Source: Burkholderia gladioli
Lineage (GTDB): Bacteria; Pseudomonadota; Gammaproteobacteria; Burkholderiales; Burkholderiaceae
DNA length: 64,000 nucleotides
Reading direction: 5' to 3'
NCBI RefSeq assembly: GCF_000959725.1
Contig: NZ_CP009323.1
Coordinates: 2,728,001-2,792,000 of the forward strand
The notes beneath the pieces are model-generated. The model saw nothing but the letters and a program-made list of their open reading frames with translations, was not told the DNA's origin and searched no databases. Position 1 is the first letter of the stretch, and each line of letters begins with the position of its first letter. Shown piece by piece: positions 20,898-28,945 of the stretch. A program made the position numbers and the translations under genes.

Positions 20898-21926
20898 TCA
20901 GGGAAGCGCGATCAGCCCCTCGGGGGCGATCGCCAGGCCGACGGCGGTGCCGCGCGCGAGCGCGATCCGGCCGGGTACGTCGATCACCAGCGCGTCGGGC
21001 GCGGCCTGCTCGATCGTCAGGCGCGTGCGTTCGCCGAGGAAGGCGCAGCCGGCCACCGCGCCGCGCAGCGGCGCCGTGCCGGGATCGACCAGCTGGGCAT
21101 CCTCGGGGCGGAAGAACAGTTCGGAAGCCTGACGATCGCTCGGCACCGCGCCGCCGGTGGTGACCAGCGCGCCGTCGCGCCAGACGCCCTCGATGCGGTT
21201 GAGCGTGCCGATGAACTGCGCCACCGCGCGGCTGGCCGGGCGGTAGTAGATGTCGCGCGGCGTGCCGATCTGCTCGATGCGCCCGGCGCCCATCACCACG
21301 ATGCGGTCGCCCAGCTCCATCGCCTCGGCCTGGTCGTGCGTGACGTAGACGGTGGTCACGCCGAGCTCGCGCAGCAGGGCATTCATGTCGCGACGCAGGG
21401 TGTCGCGCAGCTTGGCGTCGAGCGCGGTCAGCGGCTCGTCGAGCAGCAGCACGCGCGGGCGCACCGCCAGCGCGCGGGCCAGCGCGACTCGCTGGCGCTG
21501 GCCGCCCGACAGCTCGGTGACCGGTTTGTCGGCATGCGCGCCGAGCTGCATCATCGCCAGCAGCTCGTCGACGCGCTCGCGCAGCGCGGCCGCCGCGGTG
21601 CGGCGGATCTTCAGGCCGTAGCCGACATTGCCGCGCACCGTCAGGTTCGGGAACAGCGCGTAGCTCTGGAACACCATGCCGACCTGGCGCCGCTCGATCG
21701 GCAGCGCCGTCACGTCCTCGTCGCCGAAGTGGATGGCGCCGCCCGCGTCGGGCCGGTCGAGCCCGGCGATCATGCGCAAGGTGGTGGTCTTGCCGCAGCC
21801 CGAAGGGCCCAGCAGCACCAGGGTTTCGCCGGCGCCGATCGTCAGGTCCAGCGGTTCGAGCACGCGTGTGTCGCGGAATGTCTTGGCGCAGCGCGTCAGC
21901 GTGACGGGGATGGAATCGAGCTTCAT
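20898..21926 (-). CDS. ABC transporter ATP-binding protein (2-aminoethylphosphonate/spermidine type)
   Basis: The ATG at 21926 gives 342 residues. Walker A is GPSGCGKTTTLRM near residue 39, the Q loop region is VFQSYALFPN, the signature is LSGGQRQRVALARAL near residue 139, Walker B is LLLDEPLTALD, and THDQAEAM holds the H loop. A C-terminal TOBE-like domain follows (residues about 250-342). It drives import through the two permeases encoded upstream. Homologues are usually named as PhnT-like or PotA-like importers. Substrate not determined. Confidence 0.9.
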   Translation of the reverse strand: MKLDSIPVTLTRCAKTFRDTRVLEPLDLTIGAGETLVLLGPSGCGKTTTLRMIAGLDRPDAGGAIHFGDEDVTALPIERRQVGMVFQSYALFPNLTVRGNVGYGLKIRRTAAAALRERVDELLAMMQLGAHADKPVTELSGGQRQRVALARALAVRPRVLLLDEPLTALDAKLRDTLRRDMNALLRELGVTTVYVTHDQAEAMELGDRIVVMGAGRIEQIGTPRDIYYRPASRAVAQFIGTLNRIEGVWRDGALVTTGGAVPSDRQASELFFRPEDAQLVDPGTAPLRGAVAGCAFLGERTRLTIEQAAPDALVIDVPGRIALARGTAVGLAIAPEGLIALP

Positions 21927-21949
21927 CGTCGGGAGGGGGCGGTGAGAGG

Positions 21950-22960
21950 TCAGGCGGAAGGCTTGCGCGACTTGCGCGCGGCGCCGGCGTCGACGCGCGT
22001 GCCGGTCGCGTCGACGCCGAGCCATTGCATCGCCACCAGCAACGGCAGCGTCATCAGCAGGAACAGGATCGTGTAGGCGCTGCCGATCTCGATGCGCATC
22101 GAGGCATAGGTATCGGCGAGACCCACCGGCAGCGTCTTGGTGTCGGGCGTGTGCAGCATCCAGGTCAGGTTGAACTCGCCGATCGACAGCGTCAGCACCG
22201 CGAGCGCGCCGGCCACGATGCCGGGACGCAGGTTGGGCAGCACGATGGTGAAAAAGCGCGTGGCGAACGAGGCGCCGAGGCTGGCGGCGCCTTCCTCCAG
22301 CGTGCGCAGGTCGGCGCGCGCGGCCACCGCCGCCACCGCGCGGACCATGAAGGGCAGCGTGAACACCACGTGGCCGACCACGATGAACCACAGGCTGGTG
22401 CGAAACGACGAGAAGCCGCCATAGACGATCAGCAGGGCCAGCGCCGAGGCCAGGCCCGGCAGCGCGATCGGCAGCACCAGCGCCTCCTCGGCGAGGCGCG
22501 CCAGGCGATGGCGGCTGCGCGCCAGCGCATAGGCGGCCGGCACGCCGGTGACCAGCGTGAGCGCGAGCGTGGCGGCCGCCACTTCGAGCGACAGCCAGAC
22601 CGAACCCTGGTACTGGGCCCAGACTTCGCCGAGCCAGCGCAGCGTGAGGCCGCTCGACGGGCCGCGGAAATAGTTGACAGTCAGCCCGGCCAGCACCGAC
22701 ATGCCGATCGGGATGATCAGGAAGGCGCACAGGCCGAGCGTGACGGCCCATTGCGCGGCGGCCGCGAGGCTGCGCCCGCTCGGCAGGGCCCGCAGCGGGC
22801 CGCGTCGTGGGCTGTGAGGCGGGCTGTAAAGCGGGCCGTGATGCGGGCCTCGAAGCGCGCCGCTTGCGCCGCTTGCGCCGCTTGCGCCGCTTGCGCGGCT
22901 TCGATCGGGCGGCGCGGCCTGCTCGGCATCGAGGCCGGTCGGGGGTGGGAGCGTGGTCAT
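21950..22960 (-). CDS. ABC transporter permease 2, with a repeat-rich N-terminal extension
   Basis: The 336-residue protein has the binding-protein-dependent permease fold. The EAA loop appears as EEGAASLGASFATRFFTIVLPNL near residue 225. Six hydrophobic segments follow a first 65-residue hydrophilic extension that contains GASGASGASGA, encoded by a 9-bp tandem repeat at about 22855-22897. The extension is unusual for this family, and the true start may be downstream of the repeat. It works with the permease encoded just upstream (PhnU/PhnV-like pair). Confidence 0.85.
   Translation of the reverse strand: MTTLPPPTGLDAEQAAPPDRSRASGASGASGASGALRGPHHGPLYSPPHSPRRGPLRALPSGRSLAAAAQWAVTLGLCAFLIIPIGMSVLAGLTVNYFRGPSSGLTLRWLGEVWAQYQGSVWLSLEVAAATLALTLVTGVPAAYALARSRHRLARLAEEALVLPIALPGLASALALLIVYGGFSSFRTSLWFIVVGHVVFTLPFMVRAVAAVAARADLRTLEEGAASLGASFATRFFTIVLPNLRPGIVAGALAVLTLSIGEFNLTWMLHTPDTKTLPVGLADTYASMRIEIGSAYTILFLLMTLPLLVAMQWLGVDATGTRVDAGAARKSRKPSA
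22855..22897. repeat. 9-bp tandem repeat in the permease N-terminus
   Basis: The forward strand repeats GCTTGCGCC about four to five times. It encodes Gly-Ala-Ser repeats in the reverse-strand permease. Copy number may vary between strains without loss of frame because the unit is 9 bp. Confidence 0.8.
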
Positions 22961-22985
22961 GGTCGGGGCGGGGTCCTCGATGAAG

Positions 22986-23825
22986 TCAGGCGGCGGCCGC
23001 GGCCTGCCCGGTCAGGCTGCGCGCGAGCGCGAGCACCGCCCAGGTGACGATGCCGAGCACGATCGACAGGCCGGCGGCGGTGGCGATGTTCGCGTTCAGC
23101 GTGAACTCGGTGTAGATCGTCATCGGCAGCACGTCGAGCTCGGTGGCCAGCGTGAAGGCGGTGCCGAACGCGCCCATCGAGGTGGCGAAGCAGATCGCGC
23201 CCGAGGCGATCAGGCCCGGCGCCAGCGCGGGCAGCACGATGTCGGCGAACACGCGCCAGGCCGAGGCGCCGAGCGAGCGCGCGGCTTCCTCCAGCGAGGC
23301 GTCGAGCTTCGAGGCCGAGGCGATCACGGTGACGATCACGCGCGGAATCGAGAAATACAGGTAGCCGACGAACAGGCCCGCCACCGAATAGGCGAACACC
23401 CATTTGTCGCCGGTCAGCTTCGCCGACAGCATGCCGACCAGCCCCTGCCGGCCCGCCAGCATGATCACCATGAAGCCGACCACCACGCCGGGGAACGCGA
23501 GCGGGAAGGTCAGCAGGGCCACCAGCGCGCGCTTGCCCGCGAACTCGCGGCGCGCCAGCAGCAGCCCGGCCAGGGTGGAGAGTGCCAGCGTGGCGAGCGT
23601 GACGGCCGCCGACAGCGCGACCGTCGAGGCCAGGCTCTTCATGTAGAGCGCATTGGCGAGCAGCGCGAGGTAGGTCGACACGAAGCCGCCCTCGGCCGAG
23701 ACGCGCACCAGCACCACCATCGGCAGCAACCAGAACGCGGTGAATACCGCCAGCGCCGGCGCGAGCAGCGCGAGGCGCCAGCGCAGCGGAAAGCTCAGGT
23801 CGCGCATCTCGCCGTCGCTCCTCAT
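22986..23825 (-). CDS. ABC transporter permease 1
   Basis: A 279-residue inner-membrane permease with six hydrophobic segments and the EAA motif EEAARSLGASAWRVFADIVLPAL near residue 185. Its ATG (23825) overlaps the stop of the binding-protein gene as ATGA, so translation is coupled. MRSDGEMRDLSFPLRWRL at the start precedes the first segment. It pairs with the second permease. Confidence 0.9.
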   Translation of the reverse strand: MRSDGEMRDLSFPLRWRLALLAPALAVFTAFWLLPMVVLVRVSAEGGFVSTYLALLANALYMKSLASTVALSAAVTLATLALSTLAGLLLARREFAGKRALVALLTFPLAFPGVVVGFMVIMLAGRQGLVGMLSAKLTGDKWVFAYSVAGLFVGYLYFSIPRVIVTVIASASKLDASLEEAARSLGASAWRVFADIVLPALAPGLIASGAICFATSMGAFGTAFTLATELDVLPMTIYTEFTLNANIATAAGLSIVLGIVTWAVLALARSLTGQAAAAA

Positions 23826-24877
23826 TGCATGGTCTGCAGGTACTGCTGGCCGAAGGCCTGCTGGCCCGCCGCCATCTTGCCGAAGTCGACCGGCCTGGCG
23901 CGCGCGTAGTCGCTGGCCGGCAGGAACCTGGCGGCCAGCTCGGGGCTGATCGCCTGCGCGCGCACCGGGCGCAGGTAGGCATTGGCCCACAGCTTCTGGC
24001 CTTCGTCGGACAGCACGAAGTCGAGCACCTTCCGGCCGTTGGCCGCGTGCGGCGCGTTCTTCACCAGGCTCATCACATAGGGCACCGAGATGGTGCCCTC
24101 GGCCGGGATCACGAAGGCGACGTTGGCGTGGTCCTTGTACTCGGCGCGATAGGCGTCGAAGTCGTAGTCGATCAGGATCGGGATCTCGCCCGACAGCACG
24201 CGCGCATAGGCGGTCTGCTTCGGCACGATCGGCTGGTTCGCCCTGAGCTTGCGGAACCAGTCGAGCGCGGGCTTGAAGTTGTCGAGCGAGCCGCCCAGCG
24301 CCTGGTTGACGGCGACCGCGCCGGCGTAACCGACGAAGGCGCTGGCCGGGTCGAGGTAGCCGATCATGCCCTTGTACTCCGGCTTGAGCAGGTCCGCCCA
24401 GGAGCGCGGCACCGGCTTGCCGTCGAGCGCGTCCTTGTTGACGAACAAGCCCAGCGTGCCCGAATGGATCGCGAACCAGTTGCCTTGCGGGTCCTTCATG
24501 TTGGCGGGGATCTCGTTCCAGTGCGCGGGCTTGTACGGCTCGACCAAGCCCTTGTCCGTGGCCTGGAAGGCCGAGGACACGCCGAGATACACCACGTCGG
24601 CCACCGGGCTCTTCTGCTCGGCGATCAGCTGCGCGATCGCCTGGCCCGAGTTCTTGTTGTCGAACGGCACGCGGATGCCGGTCTTTTGCTTGATCGCGGC
24701 GATCTGCGAGGCCCAGTCGGCCCATTCGGGCGGGCAGTTGTAGCAGATCGCGGTCTCGTCGGCGTGCGCGGCGAGCGGCGCGAACGCGGCCAGCGCGAGT
24801 GCGCAGGCGGCCGGCAGGGCCGCGGCGCGGCGCAGCGCGCCGGCAAGCGCGCGCGGGAAGGGGAAGCGGAAAGTCAC
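23822..24877 (-). CDS. ABC transporter periplasmic substrate-binding protein (SBP type 6/8 family)
   Basis: A GTG at 24877 preceded by AGGAGA six bases upstream gives 351 residues; the longer frame to 25129 has no such site. Residues 1-39 form a signal peptide ending in AHADE. The mature protein starts with TAICYNCPPEWADWASQI and contains blocks typical of iron/spermidine/phosphonate-type binding proteins, such as PVADVVYLGVSSAF and YKGMIGYLDPASAFVG. It is the first gene of a five-gene operon (binding protein, two permeases, ATPase, phosphodiesterase). The ligand is not readable from the sequence. Substrates named for relatives include 2-aminoethylphosphonate. Confidence 0.88.
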   Translation of the reverse strand: MTFRFPFPRALAGALRRAAALPAACALALAAFAPLAAHADETAICYNCPPEWADWASQIAAIKQKTGIRVPFDNKNSGQAIAQLIAEQKSPVADVVYLGVSSAFQATDKGLVEPYKPAHWNEIPANMKDPQGNWFAIHSGTLGLFVNKDALDGKPVPRSWADLLKPEYKGMIGYLDPASAFVGYAGAVAVNQALGGSLDNFKPALDWFRKLRANQPIVPKQTAYARVLSGEIPILIDYDFDAYRAEYKDHANVAFVIPAEGTISVPYVMSLVKNAPHAANGRKVLDFVLSDEGQKLWANAYLRPVRAQAISPELAARFLPASDYARARPVDFGKMAAGQQAFGQQYLQTMQ

Positions 24878-25058
24878 GTGAGGTCTCCTGGCGAGGACGG
24901 ATGCAGCATGGACAGGGGTGAACGAGCAAGGGGCGGACGGTACTTGCCGTCCACTCGAGGAATGCGGGGTGGGCGGCGACGCGTGCGTCGAGCCAATCGA
25001 TAGGGATGACGAAACGAATCGCTTGAGCGGCGGAAACGGAATGAGCATCGCGTCGTCC

Positions 25059-26129
25059 TCAGTCGTGGGTGTCGAGGCCATGCGCGCCGTCCGGGCCGTG
25101 ACCGTTGCCGCAGCCGGTATCGAGCGCATCGCCGATCGCCGTCACCGAGCCGCCGTCGCGCACCGTGTGTTGCAGGACCAGCGCGGGCGCGGCATGGGTT
25201 TCGCCGGCGCGGCGCTCGGCCAGGCGGCGCCAGGCCGAGCGGCCGATCTCGCGATTCGGCGTGGCGACGCTGGCCAGCGGCGGCGCCAGCAGTTCGCCGA
25301 TCGCCAGGCCGTCGAAACCGAGCACCGAGATGTCGTCGGGCACGCGGAACTTCGCGCGACGCAGCCCGCGCATCACCACCATCGCCAGCAGGTCGTTGCT
25401 GCAGAAGATCGCGGTGGGGCGCGTGGCCTTCGAGGTGAGGTGCGCGAGCACCGCGTTGGGCAGCTCGGGCGCGTTGAAGTCGATCTCCAGCGCCGGCAGC
25501 GGCTCGAGACCGTGATCGGCGAGCGCCTGCGCGTAGCCGAGATGGCGCTGCCTGGCGCGATCCGAGGCGGCCAGCGAGCCGGCCAGCATCAGCACGCGAC
25601 GATGGCCGCGCGCGATCAGGTGGCTCACGCCGTCGTAGGCGGCCTGGCGATTGTCGACCGCCACCGAGGGGCGATGCGGCGTGTCGTTGTGCATCAGCAC
25701 GTAGAGCAGGCCGTCGCGATCGAGCGCGTCGAGCAGGGGATGCGCGTGCGCGTCGGCGACCGTCAGGATCAGGCCTTCGACGCGCTGCGCGCGCAGCGTT
25801 TCGATCGCATGCCGCTCGCGCGCCGTGTCGTACTCCGTGGTCATCACGATCAGCTTGAAGCCGGCTTGCGATGCCAGCTCGTCGAGGCCTTGCAGGCATT
25901 CGGTGAACACCGGGTTGGCGAAGGTGGGCAGGATCACGCCGATCAACTGGGTGCGATCGCTGCGCAACTGTCGGCCCAGCGGATTGGGCCGGAACTGCAG
26001 TGTCTCGATCGCGGCGCGAATCGTCGCGAGCGTATCCGGGCCCACCGTGTGCGGGGCGTTGATCGCACGCGAGACCGTGGCGATCGAAAAGCCGGACAAG
26101 GCTGCAACATCCTTGATGGTCGACGTCAT
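25059..26129 (-). CDS. LacI-family transcriptional regulator of the ABC operon
   Basis: The ATG at 26129 starts MTSTIKDVAALSGFSIATVSRAIN, the classic LacI helix-turn-helix, and gives 356 residues. A periplasmic-binding-protein-like effector domain follows (residues about 60-330), with VILPTFANPVFTE and GFDGLAIGELLAPPL as typical blocks. It lies upstream of and on the same strand as the ABC operon, 180 bp before it. A perfect palindromic operator (26143-26154) lies just upstream of its own start, so autoregulation is likely. Confidence 0.93.
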   Translation of the reverse strand: MTSTIKDVAALSGFSIATVSRAINAPHTVGPDTLATIRAAIETLQFRPNPLGRQLRSDRTQLIGVILPTFANPVFTECLQGLDELASQAGFKLIVMTTEYDTARERHAIETLRAQRVEGLILTVADAHAHPLLDALDRDGLLYVLMHNDTPHRPSVAVDNRQAAYDGVSHLIARGHRRVLMLAGSLAASDRARQRHLGYAQALADHGLEPLPALEIDFNAPELPNAVLAHLTSKATRPTAIFCSNDLLAMVVMRGLRRAKFRVPDDISVLGFDGLAIGELLAPPLASVATPNREIGRSAWRRLAERRAGETHAAPALVLQHTVRDGGSVTAIGDALDTGCGNGHGPDGAHGLDTHD

Positions 26130-26142
26130 GGGCACTCGCGAT

Positions 26143-26154
26143 GTAAACGTTTAC
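26143..26154. promoter_or_regulatory. LacI-type operator GTAAACGTTTAC
   Basis: A perfect 12-base palindrome, GTAAACGTTTAC, lies 14 bases upstream of the regulator's ATG. It matches the general LacI/GalR-family operator form with a central CG. I see no second clear copy in front of the binding-protein gene. Confidence 0.85.
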
Positions 26155-26322
26155 GTCGACGATTATCGGCAGTGCGTGTGACGCTTCGATGACGCGGGCC
26201 GGATGAGATGGGGCAAGGCGCCGGCGGGATGGTCAGGGTGGTTTCCCCGACGATGGCGAAACCCTCGCCGCCAATCCGCAGGCGAGCCTGCTTACCGGAC
26301 TGAAGTCGTGCCGGACCAGTGG

Positions 26323-26328
26323 TAGAAT
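26323..26328 (+). promoter_or_regulatory. Possible -10 box of the tRNA-Leu gene
   Basis: TAGAAT lies 16 bases before the tRNA 5' end at 26344. The -35 region is weak, with no clear TTGACA. Confidence 0.5.
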
Positions 26329-26343
26329 GCGGTCCGCCCTTTA

Positions 26344-26690
26344 GCCGGGGTGATGAAATTGGTAAACATAGCGGACTTAAATGATTTGAGTGCCCGGTCG
26401 GAAACGTCCGGTGCAGAACCCCTCAAATTCGGTGAAACCCCTGGCGCGCAGCGCGACGAGGCAACGCCGAGCCAAGCCCGGACATCGCGCGAGCGATGCG
26501 CGGGAAGGTGTAGAGACTAGACGGGGGGCGCCTAAGGCCTTGCATGCGGCGAACGCGTGCAGGCGACGGCGAAGGCATAGTCCAGCGCACGAACGGCCAG
26601 GCATGCGCCCGGCCGGCTTCGAAAGAAGCAGTGTGACGAAAATCCGCCGCCTTCATTGGCTTGCCGGTTCGAGTCCGGTCCCCGGCACCA
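26344..26690 (+). tRNA. tRNA-Leu(UAA) gene interrupted by a group I intron
   Basis: The 5' exon is 26344-26378 and the 3' exon is 26639-26690. Acceptor strands GCCGGGG (26344-26350) and CCCCGGC (26680-26686) pair, A26687 is the discriminator and CCA (26688-26690) is encoded. The anticodon stem is GCGGA (26371-26375) with TCCGC (26643-26647), and the rejoined loop is CUUAAAA with anticodon UAA. A long variable arm (about 14 nt) follows, as expected of a class II Leu tRNA. The mature length is 87 nt. The anticodon is split after U34, the same point as in cyanobacterial and plastid tRNA-Leu(UAA). Confidence 0.95.
26379..26638 (+). ncRNA. Group I self-splicing intron in the anticodon loop of tRNA-Leu(UAA)
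   Basis: The 260-nt intron starts AAATGATTTGAG and ends with G26638 (the expected terminal G). P1 is formed by exon ACTT (26375-26378) with GAGT (26388-26391), giving a U-G pair at the 5' splice site. All four core elements are visible: P AATTCGGTGAAAC (26426-26438), Q AACGCCGAGCC near 26463-26473, R TGTAGAGACTAGAC (26509-26522) and S AAGGCATAGTCC (26572-26583). There is no homing-endonuclease frame. Small size and position match the cyanobacterial tRNA-Leu intron type. Self-splicing is inferred. Confidence 0.9.
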
Positions 26691-26723
26691 AGTACACGTT
26701 CTAGGTGGTCCTCGTTGTTCCGA

Positions 26724-26757
26724 AAACCCGTGATAGCGTAAGGCTTCGCGGGTTTTT
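26724..26757 (+). terminator. Rho-independent terminator of tRNA-Leu
   Basis: AAACCCGTGA and TCGCGGGTTT form a stem around a 12-base loop, followed by TTTT. It lies about 35 bp after the CCA. A closely related copy is at 36923-36956. Confidence 0.85.
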
Positions 26758-26863
26758 GCATTCCTGAGCTATCGAGCATAGTCCGCGTGAATCCGAGGGC
26801 ATGTGTGGGCACCATCGGGGGAATGTTGTGATCGCTCGATGCCGTTGATCGAAAAATGCCCCC

Positions 26864-27055
26864 TTGGATTACAGGATGCACGTGCCGTCAGATGACGTTG
26901 CCATCTGCAACGCCTCTCTCCGCAAAAAATCGTGTCGTCTCGCAGACGGTGGCGGGATGTATCTTGAGGTATCTCCGACGGGAGGGAAGTGCTGGCGATT
27001 TAAGTACCGCTTTGCTGGCAAAGAGAGCTTTGACGACACTCGTGCTATCGCCTAG
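26864..27055 (+). pseudogene. Truncated tyrosine integrase (N-terminal DUF4102 part only)
   Basis: The 63-residue frame contains CRLADGGGMYLEVSPTGGKC followed by WRFKYRFAGKES, the conserved N-terminal arm-binding domain of P4-like phage/island integrases. The catalytic domain is missing: the frame ends at TAG at 27053 and I see no RHRY residues downstream. It lies next to tRNA-Leu in the orientation expected for the element's own integrase, so the island is probably fixed. Minor frame problems at its 5' end are likely, since the first 20 residues do not read like the family. Confidence 0.8.
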
Positions 27056-27761
27056 AGCAACCTGCAGTGTGTTGCGACAGACGATGCGTGCCGAGGTGAA
27101 TTGCGCGGTGGTCGCGAGCGTGCCATCGCACGCGGTGGCCAGCAAGAGATAGCCGGTGATTTTGCCCTCGCCTTTGAGCAAGCCCGATTGTCCGGTCTTG
27201 GCGAGCGCTCGGAGCCTGCGGCGTTCGTTCAAGACGCCGGCCGTCTCGAGCCCGAAACCACCGATCAGTGATGCGTGTCGCCGGACGATGAAAATCCTTC
27301 GGTCGCCCAGGCAGGGGCATACGAGGATAGTCGGGGCGTTTGTCTTGGCTGCTGCGAATCGCTAGTGATCTGCCGGCGATGGAGGGAGGGTCTCGAACGG
27401 CTCGTCGTCTTGAATTTCCGATTTTTGACGGATGCGAGCGACATTCGACCGACTCGATGTCTTCGCGATAAGGGTTGGGCGAGCGAGGTGGCGTATGGGC
27501 GGTGGCGTCGAGTGATGTTGACGGTGCATGGCGCGCAGCGTGCAGCGCTTGATCGGGATAGGGCGCGTGAGCTACCCATTCGTCGACGGCCGGGCCGAAT
27601 AGTTCGTATTCGACGAAAGGGGAAGCGAGGGCCATAGGTGGAGGCGGAACCGGGCGAATTGAAGCGGCACGTCTTTTAACAAGCAGAACGACACCGATGC
27701 CGACGAGAGTCAGGACAACAATGTCACCGATATCAAAGGTGAAAGCGGGATGCGTGGGCAC
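27045..27761 (-). CDS. Hypothetical protein with one N-terminal membrane segment; probably decayed
   Basis: A GTG-initiated frame runs from 27761 to 27045 (238 residues). Residues 9-30 form a hydrophobic helix (DIGDIVVLTLVGIGVVLLVKR), followed by PPPPMALASPFVEYELFGPAV. Coding-like sequence seems to jump between frames after about residue 100, because other reverse frames (27579-27265 and 27232-26888) also look plausible in their parts. I do not recognise a family. The 3' part ends at the integrase stub, which suggests a deletion joined the two. Function unknown. Confidence 0.35.
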   Translation of the reverse strand: MPTHPAFTFDIGDIVVLTLVGIGVVLLVKRRAASIRPVPPPPMALASPFVEYELFGPAVDEWVAHAPYPDQALHAARHAPSTSLDATAHTPPRSPNPYREDIESVECRSHPSKIGNSRRRAVRDPPSIAGRSLAIRSSQDKRPDYPRMPLPGRPKDFHRPATRITDRWFRARDGRRLERTPQAPSARQDRTIGLAQRRGQNHRLSLAGHRVRWHARDHRAIHLGTHRLSQHTAGCSRR

Positions 27762-27995
27762 TCCTTTGCAGGAACGCCGCTGCGGAGCGGCCGGGGCCGG
27801 CCGTGTTCAGGTGGGCATGTAGGTTTGAGGAAATCTGGAATCACACGCGGATTATTGATTGAGATCGAGCAAAAAAGCTTACGTCTGCTATTGGGCGATA
27901 TTCAATGCAATAACGATTTAACCTGTTGGTTTTTACAGGGACTTGTCGACGCACGTTATGGACTTGCCCCTGCATGACCGGACACGCGGCCACGC

Positions 27996-28945
27996 TTAGG
28001 TTGGAGAATTTGTTTGCTGGCGAAACTCGCGTGGCGAGCAGTATTTCAGGGCGCTGTGCGGATGCGACTCGTTGTAGTGATCGAACGCAATGGCCAGATT
28101 CTGTAGCGCCGTTCGGGCGTCGGGCTTGGGCATCCATGAAACGTAATCGCGTTTCATCGTTTTGACGAAGCTCTCGGCCATCCCGTTGCTCTGCGGACTT
28201 CTGACGGGTGTCGTGATCGGCCTCAGGCCGATTTCACGCGAGAACGTCATTGTCTCGTCGGCAATGTAGCAAGAACCGTTGTCGCTCAGCCACTCGATTT
28301 CGCCGTCAGCCTTCAACGCACCAGCGAAGCGGTTTTCGACCGCCTGAAGCATCACGTCGCGCACCATGTCACCGGTGTAACCGCCGGTGGTCGCAGCCCA
28401 ACTCATGGCTTCCCGGTCGCAGCAGTCCAGTGCGAAGACGACGCGCAAAGGGACACCGTCGTCGCAGCGGAATTCGAAACCGTCCGAGCACCAGCGCACG
28501 TTGCTTCTGTCCACCGCGACCTTGCCATCGTGCCGACGCGTCCAGGAGACGTGATGAGCTCGGCGTTCGAGCAGCAGCCCGTGGCGACGCATGACGCGGT
28601 ACACCCGCTTTGCATTGACGCGAGGTTGGCCCAGCGCGTCCCGGCTTCGCCTCAGCAGCGCCCATGCGCGCCGGTAGCCGTACGTGGGCAGGTCGGCAAC
28701 CTGCTCTCGCAGTTCGGTGACGAGCGGCATGTCATCCAGAACCGGCGTCTTGCGCCGGTCGACCCACTCGGCAGGACGCTTCGACTTGACCGTGAGATTC
28801 GCGCGCGACACACCCAGGACTTCACAGACCGTCTTCAACGGTCGTCCCCCGGCAGCAATGGTGAGCGCGCAATCAATTTTTTTGCTCGACCGTACTCCAC
28901 TGCTTCGCGGAGAATTTCCACGTCCATCGTTTTTTGCCCAACAGC
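27996..28945 (-). pseudogene. IS3-family transposase OrfB (DDE catalytic part), likely frameshifted
   Basis: The main frame reads [15 protein letters not shown] and ends at 27996, about 280 residues. It contains the retroviral-integrase-type fold with blocks TYGYRRAWALLRR, RWCSDGFEFRC, WLSDNGSCYIA and SPQSNGMAESFVKTMKRDY (DDE residues D, D and E are visible in these). The IS2-like start of Orf[23 protein letters not shown], is in a different frame and ends at a stop after LLPGDDR, so one or two bases seem lost or gained near 28845-28855. The intact protein would need that shift as well as the normal -1 frameshift from orfA. Confidence 0.8.

Noticed and set aside
22856..22897. CRISPR-like repeats
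   Set aside because: The unit is only 9 bp with no spacers and is inside a coding sequence.
26423..26700. tmRNA or other small RNA at the intron
   Set aside because: The flanking exons form a full tRNA-Leu and the core P, Q, R and S elements identify a group I intron.
26423..26881. Reverse-strand ORF that contains [11 protein letters not shown] over tRNA-Leu
   Set aside because: This is the classic false protein made by translating a tRNA in antisense. The tRNA with its intron explains the sequence completely.
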